Notes under the pieces: generated by a model | Seen by the model: the letters and a program-made list of their open reading frames with translations, nothing else | Databases searched by the model: none | What the model was told of the DNA's origin: nothing | Program-made: the position numbers and the translations under genes | Source of the DNA: Daphnia carinata | Lineage: Eukaryota > Arthropoda > Branchiopoda > Diplostraca > Daphniidae | Direction of reading: 5' to 3' | NCBI RefSeq assembly: GCF_022539665.2 | Contig: NC_081339.1 | Span: forward strand, 6,849,367-6,913,366 | Length of the DNA stretch: 64,000 bases | Part shown: positions 26,595-38,590 of the stretch, piece by piece | How the letters are laid out: each line of letters starts with the position of its first letter | How positions within the stretch are numbered: position 1 is the first letter of the stretch

Positions 26595-27246
26595 AATGAA
26601 AAAAATATTCGATGTAATATTATCAAAGGTTTCTAAAAATTGCAACTGCTATGCAACCAGCCCTAACGTAGACACTATGATATTAAATGAAATTCTAAAT
26701 CTATAATTGCAAACATGCAAAGCGATATATAAATCTGTATATCAATTTGTTTGAAAAAAAAAAAATAATAATTGCAATAAATGTAATATACATTCATTTA
26801 TTATCATCTGTGATGGCTATGGTTAATATCCTTTGTAAATTATACAAGTTTCTATATACTCAATAAAGAGTTACATATCATAATTATTGGAATTTTTTTT
26901 TTTTTTTTGAGATTAACATTTGGTAAAATATCCGTTCGCGTGCTTCGCACGAAGTTACCCAACTCGACTGGCCCCGTGGAATCGTGACACCTGGGAATGT
27001 AGGAAGCCTGTGGAATAGGAGACCTGACTGGGAATCGAACCAGGAACCTTCGAGTTGGGAAGCGGACGCTTTGCTTAACTGGCATCTGCCCCCCTATATC
27101 CCCCCATTGGGATAAGGTTTTCTATTGACTCGTCGGCACACACACACAGATGATAATAAATTAATAAAAGAAACCTTGCGCAACGTATAGAATTTCATTT
27201 AATATCATGGCTTCTACTTTAAGGTTGGTTGCATACCAGAAGAAGA
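26595..27246. other. Palindrome centre with decaying inverted homology
   Basis: Between the near-identical arms the inverted match continues in diverged blocks. 26650-26696 matches the complement of 27188-27236 at roughly 85-90 percent by eye, and 26796-26812 matches 27145-27161 exactly over 17 bp. About 330 bp remain as a true loop, holding the SINE and a short CA run at 27137-27148. Confidence 0.65.
26893..27098 (-). mobile_element. tRNA-derived SINE
   Basis: On the minus strand the element starts near 27098 with GGGGGGCAGATGCCAG. It has an A-box-like GCCAGTTAAGC and a B-box GGTTCGATTCC at tRNA spacing, then a short unrelated body, and ends in an 18-base poly-A tail at about 26893-26910. 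This is the standard layout of a tRNA-derived short interspersed element. No clear target-site duplication was seen. It sits in the central loop, so it has no mirror copy. Confidence 0.6.
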
Positions 27247-27267
27247 TAGAAACAGTTTTATATGTTT

Positions 27268-27340
27268 GAACTCCTTTGGGGATCGAACCCTCTACAATCG
27301 ACTTACGAAGCCGGTGCTCTATCATTGAGCCATGAGTTAC
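27268..27340 (-). pseudogene. tRNA-Thr(CGT)-like element, right arm
   Basis: Mirror copy of 26501-26573 with the same CGT anticodon loop and the same imperfect acceptor stem. Confidence 0.35.
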
Positions 27341-27462
27341 ATTTCACCGAAAACCATTTTTGCAAGTAATCTTTAGACAAAATCTATTATACATTTTCAA
27401 TAAATATAATATTATAAACATAATTGTTTGTATGGCATGCTTGCAGACATCTTTAGCATTGT

Positions 27463-27712
27463 GTAAGATTTGAAACCCGGTCTTCTGATACCGTAGCCGG
27501 ACTCTCTACACACAAGCTATACCTCTTATAAATTGGATTGTCAAACTATCCATTGTTATAGCGAACCGTCATCTTCTACACATTTTCAAAAATACGATTA
27601 ACAGTAAAAATATATTCTACGTAATTTTTTCAAATTCCAACGTTTTTCATACTTTCAGCCCAGATTGGATTTGAACCTCTGTCTTCTCACACCATAGCCG
27701 GACCCTCTACAG
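27463..27712 (-). repeat. Two related tRNA-fragment-like units, right arm
   Basis: Mirror copies of the units at 26129-26378, with the same box-B-like words on the minus strand. Confidence 0.35.
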
Positions 27713-27830
27713 ATATCCTATGATACATGTACAATCACTGGTCAGACTGACAAATATTATAGCCAGATTAAAGTATTAACTATACAATATGTTTGTGCGT
27801 TGATTCAATGTATAAAACATTGTTATTGCA

Positions 27831-27902
27831 AGTGACTGTAGCTCAAAGGTAGAGCATCGGCAACCGACGCCGAAGATTAGGGTTCGATACCCATTAGTTA
27901 CT
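27831..27902 (+). tRNA. tRNA-like sequence, possible Arg(CCG), right-arm copy
   Basis: The acceptor stem AGTGACT pairs with AGTTACT over seven positions (one G-T). The D stem GCTC/GAGC is perfect, and the anticodon stem TCGGC/GCCGA is perfect around loop AACCGAC, giving anticodon CCG if the loop is read normally. Box B GGTTCGATACC is present. Against a functional tRNA: position 33 is A instead of U, and the T stem pairs only three bases. It could be a recently decayed tRNA or part of a tRNA-derived repeat. Confidence 0.35.
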
Positions 27903-29588
27903 GGAAGTTTAACAGGAGTATGTGTTTGTGTGTGTGTTAATTGTATCTGTGTTTGAGTTGTAATAAAATGTATCAATGATAAATGGTTGTGTCAATGTTT
28001 CTCAGTTATTGAAAATAAAAAAAAATTAACAAATTAAATATAAATCGGTTCTTCTAATCTATACGGTGTTAAATCACAATATAATCGGTATTTGATAAGT
28101 ACATACAATTCTTTCGCTCATCAAAATCGTGAACAAAGTAAATACTAAAACCAATAATAATTTCATTAAATTTAACGACGAGGAAAAACAACAAAGTGAA
28201 CAAGAACAATGATATTTACAAGTTTTTGCCACTCACGAATTTCACTGTTAGTCCACAAAGGAATGTTAGAGTTGCTTTTTACAACTTCCTTTTTAACGAT
28301 GCCGCCCGCATCATTTAAATATTAGTCTGTTAAAATTTTTGTTTGTTTTGAGCTCCGTCTACATGAATTTGTCAAACACATATCATTTATACTTGTTTGC
28401 TTAGCAGGTGCATGTGCAGACATGTTTGACTGTTACAATTTTATTATTCTTCATAATTTATCGAGCGGGTAACTGGCTGTTTTTAATTTACTCATTTTTG
28501 TCAAATTTTGTGTAAACATTCATTTTTAATAACATAAATCTTTTTTTAAAATAAGTTTGATTACTAAATAGTGAATTGATTCAACTACTGACTGTTAAAT
28601 CAATTACTATTATTATACCACAACTGAAGTAACATTTAGTTTTAATGTTTTTTCTTACAACACCCATAAACGATTTTTTAACCAAGTACCCGCTCATTAG
28701 AAGTGCTTTATATTTTACTTCGATTATTCATATTTTCCGGTATTATTTCCTTTTCCGTGGGGTAGTGTATTAAATAAAACCCAATCGGTAAGAAATATTT
28801 TACGAATTTCAATTCCTAATAATTTCCTAGTAATATCTTTTTTCGCTGAGCATTAATTTTTAATCCACGACGACATATCTCACTTTCCTACATACACATC
28901 TCCAGTTAATTCAACAACTTTGTTATTCTAGTCAGTTTGTAGGAAAAAAAAAAAATATCTAGCTTGCAGACGAACACTCAAAAGAGACAACATTGCAATA
29001 CCTCCAAATCCGTTGAGAAAAACTGTAGGGCCAATGAGCCCCACAAACCCGTTTCGCTCAAACCGGTTTGTTGTGCAGCGGGTTATTCACTCTTGCCTAT
29101 GAGTAGGGTTGGAAGGGTTACTGCCCCATCACGTTTATATCGGGTTGTTAAATCAGGGTTAGCAACCAGACCGCACGCGATTATTATTTTATTCATGCAT
29201 TACACAAGTCACGAAACCATACTCAAAAAAGAGTATGCAGACATAAAACAAATTTAATTTGTTTTACTTTTTATTTTAGAAGTAGCAAAGTGTTAGTAAA
29301 CCTGCACCAACTAAATACTTGGCATGAAACCAATGAAAGAAGAACTACATTACCCGATCCACTAATCCCAAACCGTGCAAAAAAGCAAACAAACCGTGAA
29401 CGAACCGTGGTCTACAGGTGTAGTGAATTTGCGTCCTCAGTGAAAGTTAAACCATACGCCGTAATGTTTAAGGAAAAATAACGGGAAGGAATAAATGACA
29501 AGAGCAACACATTTGTACCACACACGGATAACGCAGAATAAAGTAGAAAAATGCCAATAGGCAATACTCAACCGTACCATCTTTTTTC

Positions 29589-32080
29589 CTCCATCGACCT
29601 AATGGGCGTGTATCTCGGGGATGGGCGGCGATTCCCGTTGCTCCAACGACGATCCACGACATCCAGTAGTCCTCTTCGGCGACGACGGAACCCTTCTAAA
29701 TACATTTTTAAAAAATGGTTAGACAAATAAACATGTAAAGAAATATACCTAAAACCTCCATTGCGGACAATGTCGTTCCTCCAGCGACGACCCTCAATGT
29801 CCGGCATCCTCTTCGATAGTGGTGCAGCCCACCTTAAATACATAAAACAAAATAAGATCAAGGTGTAAAACTTGAAATTTTGAATTAAATACTTGACGAT
29901 TTTGGCCGACGATACTGGTGACTTCTACGGCCAACCACGTTGGCCAGTGATCGTCTTCGGCGAGATTGCGCCCGTCTAAATACATAAAAAACAAAATAAG
30001 TTAGTGGTGTAAAACTTAAAATTTATAATTAAATACTTGACAATATTGGGCGACAATCCTAGTAGCTCCGACGTTGAACCTCGTTGTCTAGTAATCCTCT
30101 TCAGCGAAGATGAAGCCCTCCTAAATACATGAAAAAAATATGAATCGACAATTAAACGAGTAAACGATATACCTGAAACATCCACGGCGACGATATCGGT
30201 ACTCCAGCGCCCTCTTCGGTGATGGTGGGGCCCTCTTAGATACAGAGAAAAGAACACGATTAAACACTTAGACTTACTTTTAGAAAACTCTCAATACCTA
30301 TGCCGACAATCTCGTTGCTACAGCGGCGATCCTCGATGCCCAGCATCCTCTTCGATGGTGGTCCTGCCCTCCTAAATACATAAAAAACAAAATAAAATAA
30401 TGGTCTAAAACTTACAACTATCAATTAAATACTTGATAATTTTGGACGATAATCCTGGTGGATCCCACGGCGAACCACGTTGTCCAGTGGTCCCTCTTTG
30501 GCGATGATGGCGTCCTCCTAAACAAATAAAAAACAATAATTAATGGTGAATGAATTAATGGTAAAAATACTCAATGTAATACTTGACAATTTTAGACGAC
30601 GATCCTGATGCCTCGGACGGCAATTTTCGTTGTCCAGTTGCCCTCTTCGGTGGTGATGTTGGCCATCCTAAATACACAAAATAAAACACGGTTAAACACG
30701 TAGACGTATAAATCATATACCTGAAGCATCCATTATGACGATCTTGTTACTCCAGCGGCGATCCTCGATGTCCAGCATCCTCTTCGATGGTGGTGAGGCC
30801 CTCCTAAATACATAAGAACAAAATAAAACCATAATTCACAACCTAATACTTTCAACTAAATACTTGACAATTTTGGGCGACGATTCCTGGTGGTTCCGAC
30901 AGCGAACCTCGTTGTCTAGTGGCCCTCCTCGGTGGTGATCTAACCATTCTACATACATAAAAGAACACGCTTAGCCACTTAAAATTGTTAAAGTAATACC
31001 TGGCAATACTTGGCGACTTCGGCGGCGATCCCCGACGTCCAGTAATCAACCTCGGTGGTATTGCCAGCCCTCCTATATACAGATTAATACATAGAACATG
31101 GTAAGACTCTTACAAATTTTTATATACCTTGCAATTTTGGGATGGCGATGGTGGTGACACCCTCCTAAATACATAATTAAAAAATAAAATCATAGTGCAA
31201 AACTTAAAGCTTTAAATTAAATACTTAACAATTCCTGGTGGTTCCTATGGCGATCCTCGATGTCCAACATCCTCTTCGGTGGTGGTGGGGCCCCCTAAAT
31301 ACACAAGAAAACAAAATAAAACGGTGTAAAACTTACAACTTTCGATTAAATACTTGACAATTTTGGGCGATAATCCTGTTGGATCCGACGGTGAACCACG
31401 TTGTCCAGTAGCCCCTCTTTGGCGATGATGGCGCCCTCCTAAACAAATAAAAAACAAAATAATTAATGGTGAATGAATTTATGGTAATAATATTCAATGA
31501 AATACTTGCGAACCTCGTTGACCAGTTGCCCTCATCGGTGGTGATGTTGGCCATCCTATATACATAAAATAAAACATGGTTAGACACTTAAACGTATAAA
31601 ACATGTACCTGAAACATCCATTATGACGATCTTGCTACTCCAGCGGCGATCCTCGATGTCCAGCGTCCTCTTCGATGGTGGTGAGGGCCTCCTAAATACA
31701 TAAAAACAAATAAAATCTAGTTCAAAACCTAAGACTTTAAATTAAATACTTGACAATTTTGGGCGACGATTCCTGGTGGCTCCGACAGCGAACCTCATTG
31801 TCTAGTGGCCCACCTCGGTGGTAATGTGAACCATCCTACATACATAAAAAAACACGATTAAACACTTAAAATTGTTAAAATAATACCTGGCGATGACCCT
31901 CGTTGTCCAACGGTCCTCTTCGGTGGAGATGTGGCCTTCCTAGATACATAAAATAAAATAATAAAAAAACCATGGTGAGATACTGAATTTTTTAATATAT
32001 ACCTCAGAATCCTGGGCCATATTCCAGTGGATGCGACGGAGATTCTCGTTGTCCAGTGTCCTCTTCTGCCCCAGAGATTA
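29589..32080 (-). repeat. Tandem array of exon-like blocks, right arm
   Basis: Mirror of 21759-24250, with the blocks, splice-like borders and higher-order period preserved in inverted order. Both arrays point toward the palindrome centre. Confidence 0.75.
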
Positions 32081-33090
32081 CTCTCCTGATTGTACAGAAA
32101 CGAGAAAAAATCAAACCAAATTTTTGAATACTTGAACAGCAATAAGTTTTATCTTAATTTTAAGAGGCATCATGTACATAAATTACAGTTACATTGGAGA
32201 AAAAAATCCTGAAAAAAAAAGAAACTGGTTATTAATCGATGGTTAATGATCAGGAGGTTGTTTGGGTTGGCGGATCATGTGTAAATTGAGTTAAGAAGTC
32301 GAAACGTACAATTGTTTGTAGAAAAATGGTTTGCGAACGACGACTACGGTTGATAATTGCATAAAACAGTGAAAGAAAATGGCTGAGATAGTGTTGTGCA
32401 GAAGTAACGACGTGTGGTAGACTACGCTTACGCCTTACTTAAAGTAGCCCTAGTCATAACCTAAACTTGGACCTACTTATCCTTAACTTAATCTACGTTT
32501 ATCTATTTCATCTAGACTTATCTTACTACCCCAACTAAGCAAAACCAGTGCAGATGCTAAACCATGTGCTGATGCAGTGCGTAATTGATGAATCTACAAT
32601 TTGCGAAAGCTGGGAGCACGTGCGAAAGTTCTTAGAATTATTAGACGTGGATTGCAAGCAACAAATCTACACTAGTGCACCGCGTGCAGGTGGAAGAGAT
32701 ACTGAAATTCTAGCTTCCTATTTTTCTAACTCCCCCTCCCCCCCCCACTCCTTTTTTGTGAATGCCCGAGGTTCTTCATCTGTTTTAAGCCCTTGGAAAC
32801 AAAAAAAAATGGTAACAAAAAAAAAAATATCAAAGTAACCTACGGTCAATCGATGGGGAATGGCTATAACCTCGGGCTCACCTGGAAACAAAATTTGCCC
32901 TTCAACCTACCGACCTTCAGAATTAGTTCCCTCTACCCTACACTCTTCTTCCGAAAAGGCAATAATGTGGCACGTGTCTGCGGGTATTTAAGGCGTCGTC
33001 TAGATACAGAACACATTGCAGTCTTGCCTCTACAAAAGTACCTCAACTATAACACCATCGTCGATCGATTCGCCTGTGACGTAAATTGAA

Positions 33091-33695
33091 TTTATGCTAA
33101 CTAGCTTCATTGTCTTCTTTAATTGTAGAAAGTATGAGCACATGAACTTCGATTAAATTAGGTGTAAGTCTATGTTAGTCAACTAAATATTAATTAAATC
33201 AAACCCTTACCAATAATATTCCATTTCTTTAGGAAACGACCATTCTCCAGTCCGTGTGTCAGTAGGTGCTGAAGTGTTTACTCGGACCGTTTTTTAAACT
33301 GCATTATATGAGGAATTGAAAATTGTTAAGTATCACTAATTATTTAAAAGATCTATAGTACCATACTTTCTGTTCGTTGTGTCGTCTAGATTTCATCAGT
33401 GTTGGTATTTATCATGTAATCATGTACTTTAATTCACATTACTAACCTATTAATTCTGAATGTAAATAGAAATTATTAAGCATTGAAAATCTTATCAATA
33501 CAGTTGAAATATATATGTAAAATTCTTATGCCCGCAGTACACTATAAAAAAATATTTGCTGCACATGTTAATTTACTTGATAATTTAACTAACAAATAAC
33601 TATTAAATTGCTTAATGTTATGCTAAGCCAAATTAACCTTTTCACTGAAAGACAAGCAGTAATTTACAAAGCTCTGACCAAGTTGGGATGATATA
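33091..33695. other. AT-rich DNA right of the palindrome
   Basis: No recognised gene or RNA. The strong inverted match to the left flank ends near 33090; only faint similarity may continue beyond. Confidence 0.35.
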
Positions 33696-34430
33696 GTTTA
33701 CAAAATGTTTGTGATTCTGGTTAACCGGTACTTTTCCTACCATAAAATAAAACTCCTTCTCAGTCATTAAATTAATCTAGATAATTTATATAAAACATAC
33801 AATTACCATTATTCTTTTTCTTTGAAATTCAATGGCTGCTTAACTGCTACACTTTAATGTCAATGTTGGTAGCTAAATTATTTTCCGAGGAATAATTTAT
33901 GGATAAAAAACTAAACAATATTTCTGTGTACTCACACAGGAACGTTTAAATGTCCAGCCAGCCATATGTCCTGATGCTACAATTCCAATATGTCCTGTTC
34001 CAGCTACATTCAGCAGCTAAAAAGACAAAAATTATACAGTAAAATGATAAGATATTGTAAAAATATAATAAACAGGCTAAAAATAGATAAACAGGCTAGA
34101 AAATGGATTTTACACACCTGTTATAAATATAATAATTATATTATAAAAATTGCCATTTCTGCCCATCATGATTTCCAAGGTATTTGACTTACCATGCTAT
34201 AATTTACAATGTGTTTGTGATTCTGGTCAGCCTGTACCAACACATGATACTTCAAACAGCATTACTCCGGGACCAGCCATATAAAGTGTCATGTCAATTG
34301 ATTAATCTAGATTAGTGATATGCTATAAAGAAATGTATACTAAACGTACAATTACCATAACTCCTTTTGTTTGAAACTGAAAGGCTGTTCAACTGCTAGT
34401 TATCGAAGTTACAGCGTTGGTAACAAAGTT
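33696..34430 (+). repeat. Diverged direct duplication (two copies)
   Basis: 33696-33880 and 34201-34430 share an ordered series of words: tttgtgattctggt, attaatctaga, cgtacaattaccat or atacaattaccat, ctttttctttgaaa or ccttttgtttgaaa, ggctgcttaactgcta or ggctgttcaactgcta, and gttggta. Unit spacing is about 505 bp. Origin unknown, non-coding as far as I can see. Confidence 0.5.
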
Positions 34431-36330
34431 ATGACATACAGCTACCTAAAAGGAAATAAAAATCTCACTTGAAAATGACATGGGGAAGTTTTAACAAGAC
34501 ACAAAACAAAACTGTTACCTATATAGTTTGCATACTATGTATTCATATATTATAATGCTAGGGCTGTCATGGCTCCCTCCTAAAATTGTCTCCGCCTCTA
34601 CATTGCGATCAGATCCTGTTGGAAGACTGGACATCCATAATGACATGTAGAAAACTAGATTTACTGACCGCATCTTCATGTTCATTGCTTCTAGTTAAGA
34701 ATTTGAAACAAACCTGTGCATTAGTTTTTTTTTCTTCACAATTTTCTTCTCTTGGCTTAGCTTATTTTCAGGATTCTCATTCAATGTTAGACATTTTTCT
34801 TTTCTTTTTAGTTACTTTGTTCATTTTTCATCTTTCCTCCTCATTTCCTATGCTTTGGAATACTGCAATCAAATCATCACAATCAAGGTTTTCTTGCGCT
34901 CCCAAGTATTGTCATTGTTTGAAACACCAATCCATATCAGCAAATGCCTAACTTCACCATTCTTGACCTAATATGATATTTCAGATTCAGTTATTATCAC
35001 AAGATGCTCAATTTATAATAACACATTGAAGTTAGATAAATTTCCAAACTAACCTCAGACTGAGAATTTTCCCAACAATTTATTCTTCTTCGTCCATGTC
35101 ACTGAGCGGAGATGAAGCCTGATTTGACACTTTTTTCCCTTTATTATTCGGGCATGGCAAGAATCACTTCGATTAAGAAGGATACGGCGAAAATTAACTC
35201 GTATTCGTAATATCCTCCCACGCAACCTGAAAGGCTTAAGACAGATTTAGATGTGAGTGACTAATTTTCGGATTCTAGGGGTCAACTGAAGACATTGAAC
35301 AAGCATGGGAACCAGAGTAGAAAATGTTTTCAATTAAGTTTCATCTTGCATACCAATACACCAACAGTTCAAAAATGTGGTTAAAGATAAAAATCTATAC
35401 TCACTTGCATAACGAAAAAAACAAGAAAATGAGATATTATTGTTACAGCTCCTTTACCCGCGTCTCTAGTGAAATGCTACCTATTCTACATTGTGTTCAA
35501 TGACCGCCAAGCGCGAAATCCAGCTAGTGGCCAGCTAGTGCCGAAGTTTTGAACTATTTTCTGAAAGTGAAAAGAGAATGAAGTGAGAACAGTCATAAGC
35601 GATTTTCATCTCAAGTAGTGCATAACAAACTGCAACGGCGACGTTATCTTAGTATATATATATATATTGATAGCAGGGTTTCGTTACACGGGGATCTAGA
35701 CAAAAATCCATATGATACAAAACGTTTTTTCTTTTTTTTCCGACGAAAAAAAAAAAAGATTTTTCATAATAAACTTCGGGAGCGGGAGAACAGGGGGAGT
35801 AAGAATGAGAGTTGGTATTTTTATGTTTTCGCGGGACGAGATTATGCGCGTCAGAGGTCCGAGAAACCCAACGAGTTATAGAGGGACATACAAATTAGGT
35901 GGATATTTGGAAAAAAAGTCAATAAGGTACAGTTCACGTAACCCGAACACATTCATATCCCTATCTCCGCTCCCACAAACGAACGAAACTAACAAATTTT
36001 GAGAAAAAGACACAAACAATGCGATCGAGAAAAGTAGAGGGGAGAAGAAAAAAAGAGTTTTTTTTTCTGTTTTGCTATTGTTTTTCAATGTCAAGCGATC
36101 GTCACTTTTGTCGTATTTTGCCCTGTTTTTTACTTCTGTTGTAATTTCGTCAATAATTGGAACTAGTTAAGCTCGAATGATACTCTGCACCGGCGTCGTC
36201 GAAGTTGCGCGACTTAACAATTTCCCCCTAATTTGATGACAATGAAAATTGATCGTACAAGTAAGTAAAGCAAATGAAAAAAAAAAAACATATTTCTTTA
36301 TAGGTCAGCCGAGTGAGAGAGATTGGATCG
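34431..36330. other. Intergenic region, no recognised gene
   Basis: Open frames here (for example 121 codons at 34586-34951) have the composition of T-rich non-coding DNA. A short TA microsatellite sits at 35655-35668. The right end should hold the nudE 3' UTR. Confidence 0.35.
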
Positions 36331-38590
36331 TCACCTAGTGGCTTCCTTGACAGTCCCGTTGCCCTCCTTCACCATAGTCCGGCATGTCGATAATTTGTTC
36401 TCTAACGCCTGTAAAAGTAAACAAGGAAAAACAAAAAAAAAGGCCGACATAAGAACTCGCGTACGAGTAAACAGACAAGTTCCCAGTCACAAGCCGTCAA
36501 GTGTGTTAAATGAGAAGAGCCTGTTAAACTGAATTCGATATAGATTAATTCAAGCCAGCTAGAGGCATTAGATCAGCTAGCCAATCTCTAAGAGGGACAA
36601 GGGGGGGACGGCACTGGAGAGAATCTCTTTTTTTTCCCTCCCTCTCACACAAGAGTCTTGTGATTTGTTCGGCACCTGGGGTGGAGTGGGTAGTATATTC
36701 CAGGTGATGGACTTTGGACGTTGCTGAGCTGCTGCCTTAAACACTACAACACAAATTGATTCGTAACGTTCCACGAATTCACCCAAAAAAATATATATAA
36801 ACAAAGAAAATTATATCAGATTCGATCGACAAACTATTTATCTTACCCCGACTCGTCGAAGCAAATCGCCAACAATGTTCAAGGCGGAATGCCGTGCTGC
36901 TTGAGTGATTCCAGTATCCGTCACTGGCAGCGCTACAACACAAACGTTGAACGGAATAAATAAATTTAAAAACTTAATCGTATAGAAAAAAGCTGTAACG
37001 TTCAGTTTGTTTACATTTGAGGGGTGCGCTGGAGGGCAGTTTGTTGTTGTTATTGCTGGAAGGATAAGCCAGCGGCGATTTGGTGGGGTCCGACTTTTCG
37101 TTCTCGTCTACGGCGGCTTTTTCGTGCTTTTCGTTGTCCGGCGTCTCGTGAATGGCCTTTTGCCGCACCTGAAGTTCTTGCTTCAAATCTAATAGCCATT
37201 TCAAAAAAAAAAGAGAGTTAAAAAAAATTTAAAAAAGAAATCGCATTCGAGTGCGGTTCATCACACGACACTATGACCTCGACCCATTTGCGATTCAATG
37301 TCAGGTTACGACAGCAAGACATCGAGAAAAAACAGGATCCTTGGGTCTTTTTCAATTCGACAAATTGTTCACGTGAATGATAGAAATTTCCGTCGTTTCT
37401 CTTCACGCCCGACCAACTTAACACAACGAAGGTCATCAATCTCTTCGTCTAAGAGTATATTCCTCCCTGCTCGCATGATCCAACTTTCAATGGCAATTTC
37501 TTGAATTGGATGTATTCTTTCTAGTTAAGAAGCAGCCCTTAGGCAATGTGAAGCTACCGATAATTACCTTTGGTTTCGTCCTTTAACCGTTGGACCATAA
37601 CGGCCAGCGACTCTTTGTCGTCCAGCTCAGACTCGAGGAATGCGTTGCGCTCAATGGCCGTGTGCAGCCGCGTCTCGAAATCTTCCAGCGATCCCAGCGT
37701 GGCTCTAACAAAGTTTGATGATTATTATTTTTCGAATTTCGCTGTGAAACTGAAGATGATTCTGCCATTAGATTACCGATTGGCTCGTTCTAGATCATCG
37801 TTTGTTTGCTCCAGCTGCCTGATTCGCTTGGTTGTCTCTTCGTTTTTGTTTCGTAGTTGATGCACATGTGTCTCTAACTCGTTCACTCGAGTGTGGTGAT
37901 CTCGGCTGAGTGCTTCAAACTTTTCCTGGAAAAAAGAAAATTCTTTAGTTTATTTCCGTATAAAATTTACGCAACACGCTGGTTGCTTCTTTATCATTAC
38001 TTTCAGAGAACTGTGTTCAATTAGTAGTCTGTGATTGGTGGAGCGTAGTTCACGGACTTGGTGTTCGGCTTGTTTGATTTGCGCTTCCAGCTCGGCTTCT
38101 AATTCTCTACTTGATTCCTGAATACCCACACAGGAAAGGACGGACGATTAATAAAAAAAAAAATGGTGATGAAATAGCTTGGTTGTCATGGCTAACTTAC
38201 CTGATACTCTTCCAATTCTAGTCGGGCGTCCTCTCCACTGTCAAAAGATAAGGAAAGAATCAATAAGACTGGATCAACAAAAATTAAAATGCATAAGTCG
38301 AAATAGTCGTTAAAGCCGGCGAGCAGACTGGCAAACTGACAGTGACGTCAGGCATAGAACTTGCATTCACATCTGTATGTCGACCTAATTGACCTTCTTT
38401 GGAAGAGACTGGGCCTTTCGCCCATCCTTGGCTCCGTTAGCCAGCTGCACCCATAAAAATTTGGCATTCTCGCTACATCTTATAAAAGAAAGACAAACAC
38501 TCACATTCTCTGGTATTCTTCAGCTTTTAATCTCCAATATCTGGCTTCCTCCTGTGCGGATGCGAAGTGAGGTACTTTCTCCGGGTCCAT
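36331..38590 (-). CDS. nudE: Nuclear distribution protein nudE (NDE1/NDEL1 homologue)
   Basis: Eight exons: 38505-38590, 38201-38237, 38001-38117, 37777-37925, 37568-37704, 37015-37188, 36847-36932 and 36331-36408. They join to 287 residues (vertebrate NDE1/NDEL1 are about 335-345). The N-terminal about 170 residues are one long coiled coil with NudE signatures: [13 protein letters not shown] at the start, then [34 protein letters not shown] and [16 protein letters not shown] polar linker with NNNN and Lys/Glu follows. The C-terminal [19 protein letters not shown] is the conserved segment that binds dynein/kinetochore partners in vertebrates. The family links LIS1 to cytoplasmic dynein for nuclear migration, spindle function and axonal transport. 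Exon boundaries are phase-consistent throughout. The short C-terminal tail after that segment makes it smaller than vertebrate copies. Confidence 0.9.

Larger units (their letters stand above)
27247..33090 (-). repeat. Right arm of the palindrome
   Basis: Reverse complement of 20745-26594. A 2-base length difference in a T run (near 24610 on the left, 29227 on the right) splits a 171-codon frame of the left arm into two frames here, so that frame is unlikely to be a conserved gene. The outer 250 bp diverge from the left arm. Confidence 0.9.

Noticed and set aside
20745-33090. Palindrome as a single DNA transposon with long terminal inverted repeats
   Set aside because: No transposase-like frame, no sharp matching termini and no target-site duplication could be seen at the outer borders.
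33938-34018. Minus-strand open stretch with acceptor and donor (AGTGHIGIVASG)
   Set aside because: Short, and neighbouring candidate exons contain stops; likely chance within the duplicated region.
34586-34951. 121-codon plus-strand frame
   Set aside because: T-rich composition giving Phe/Ser/Leu runs; no splice context or recognisable motif.
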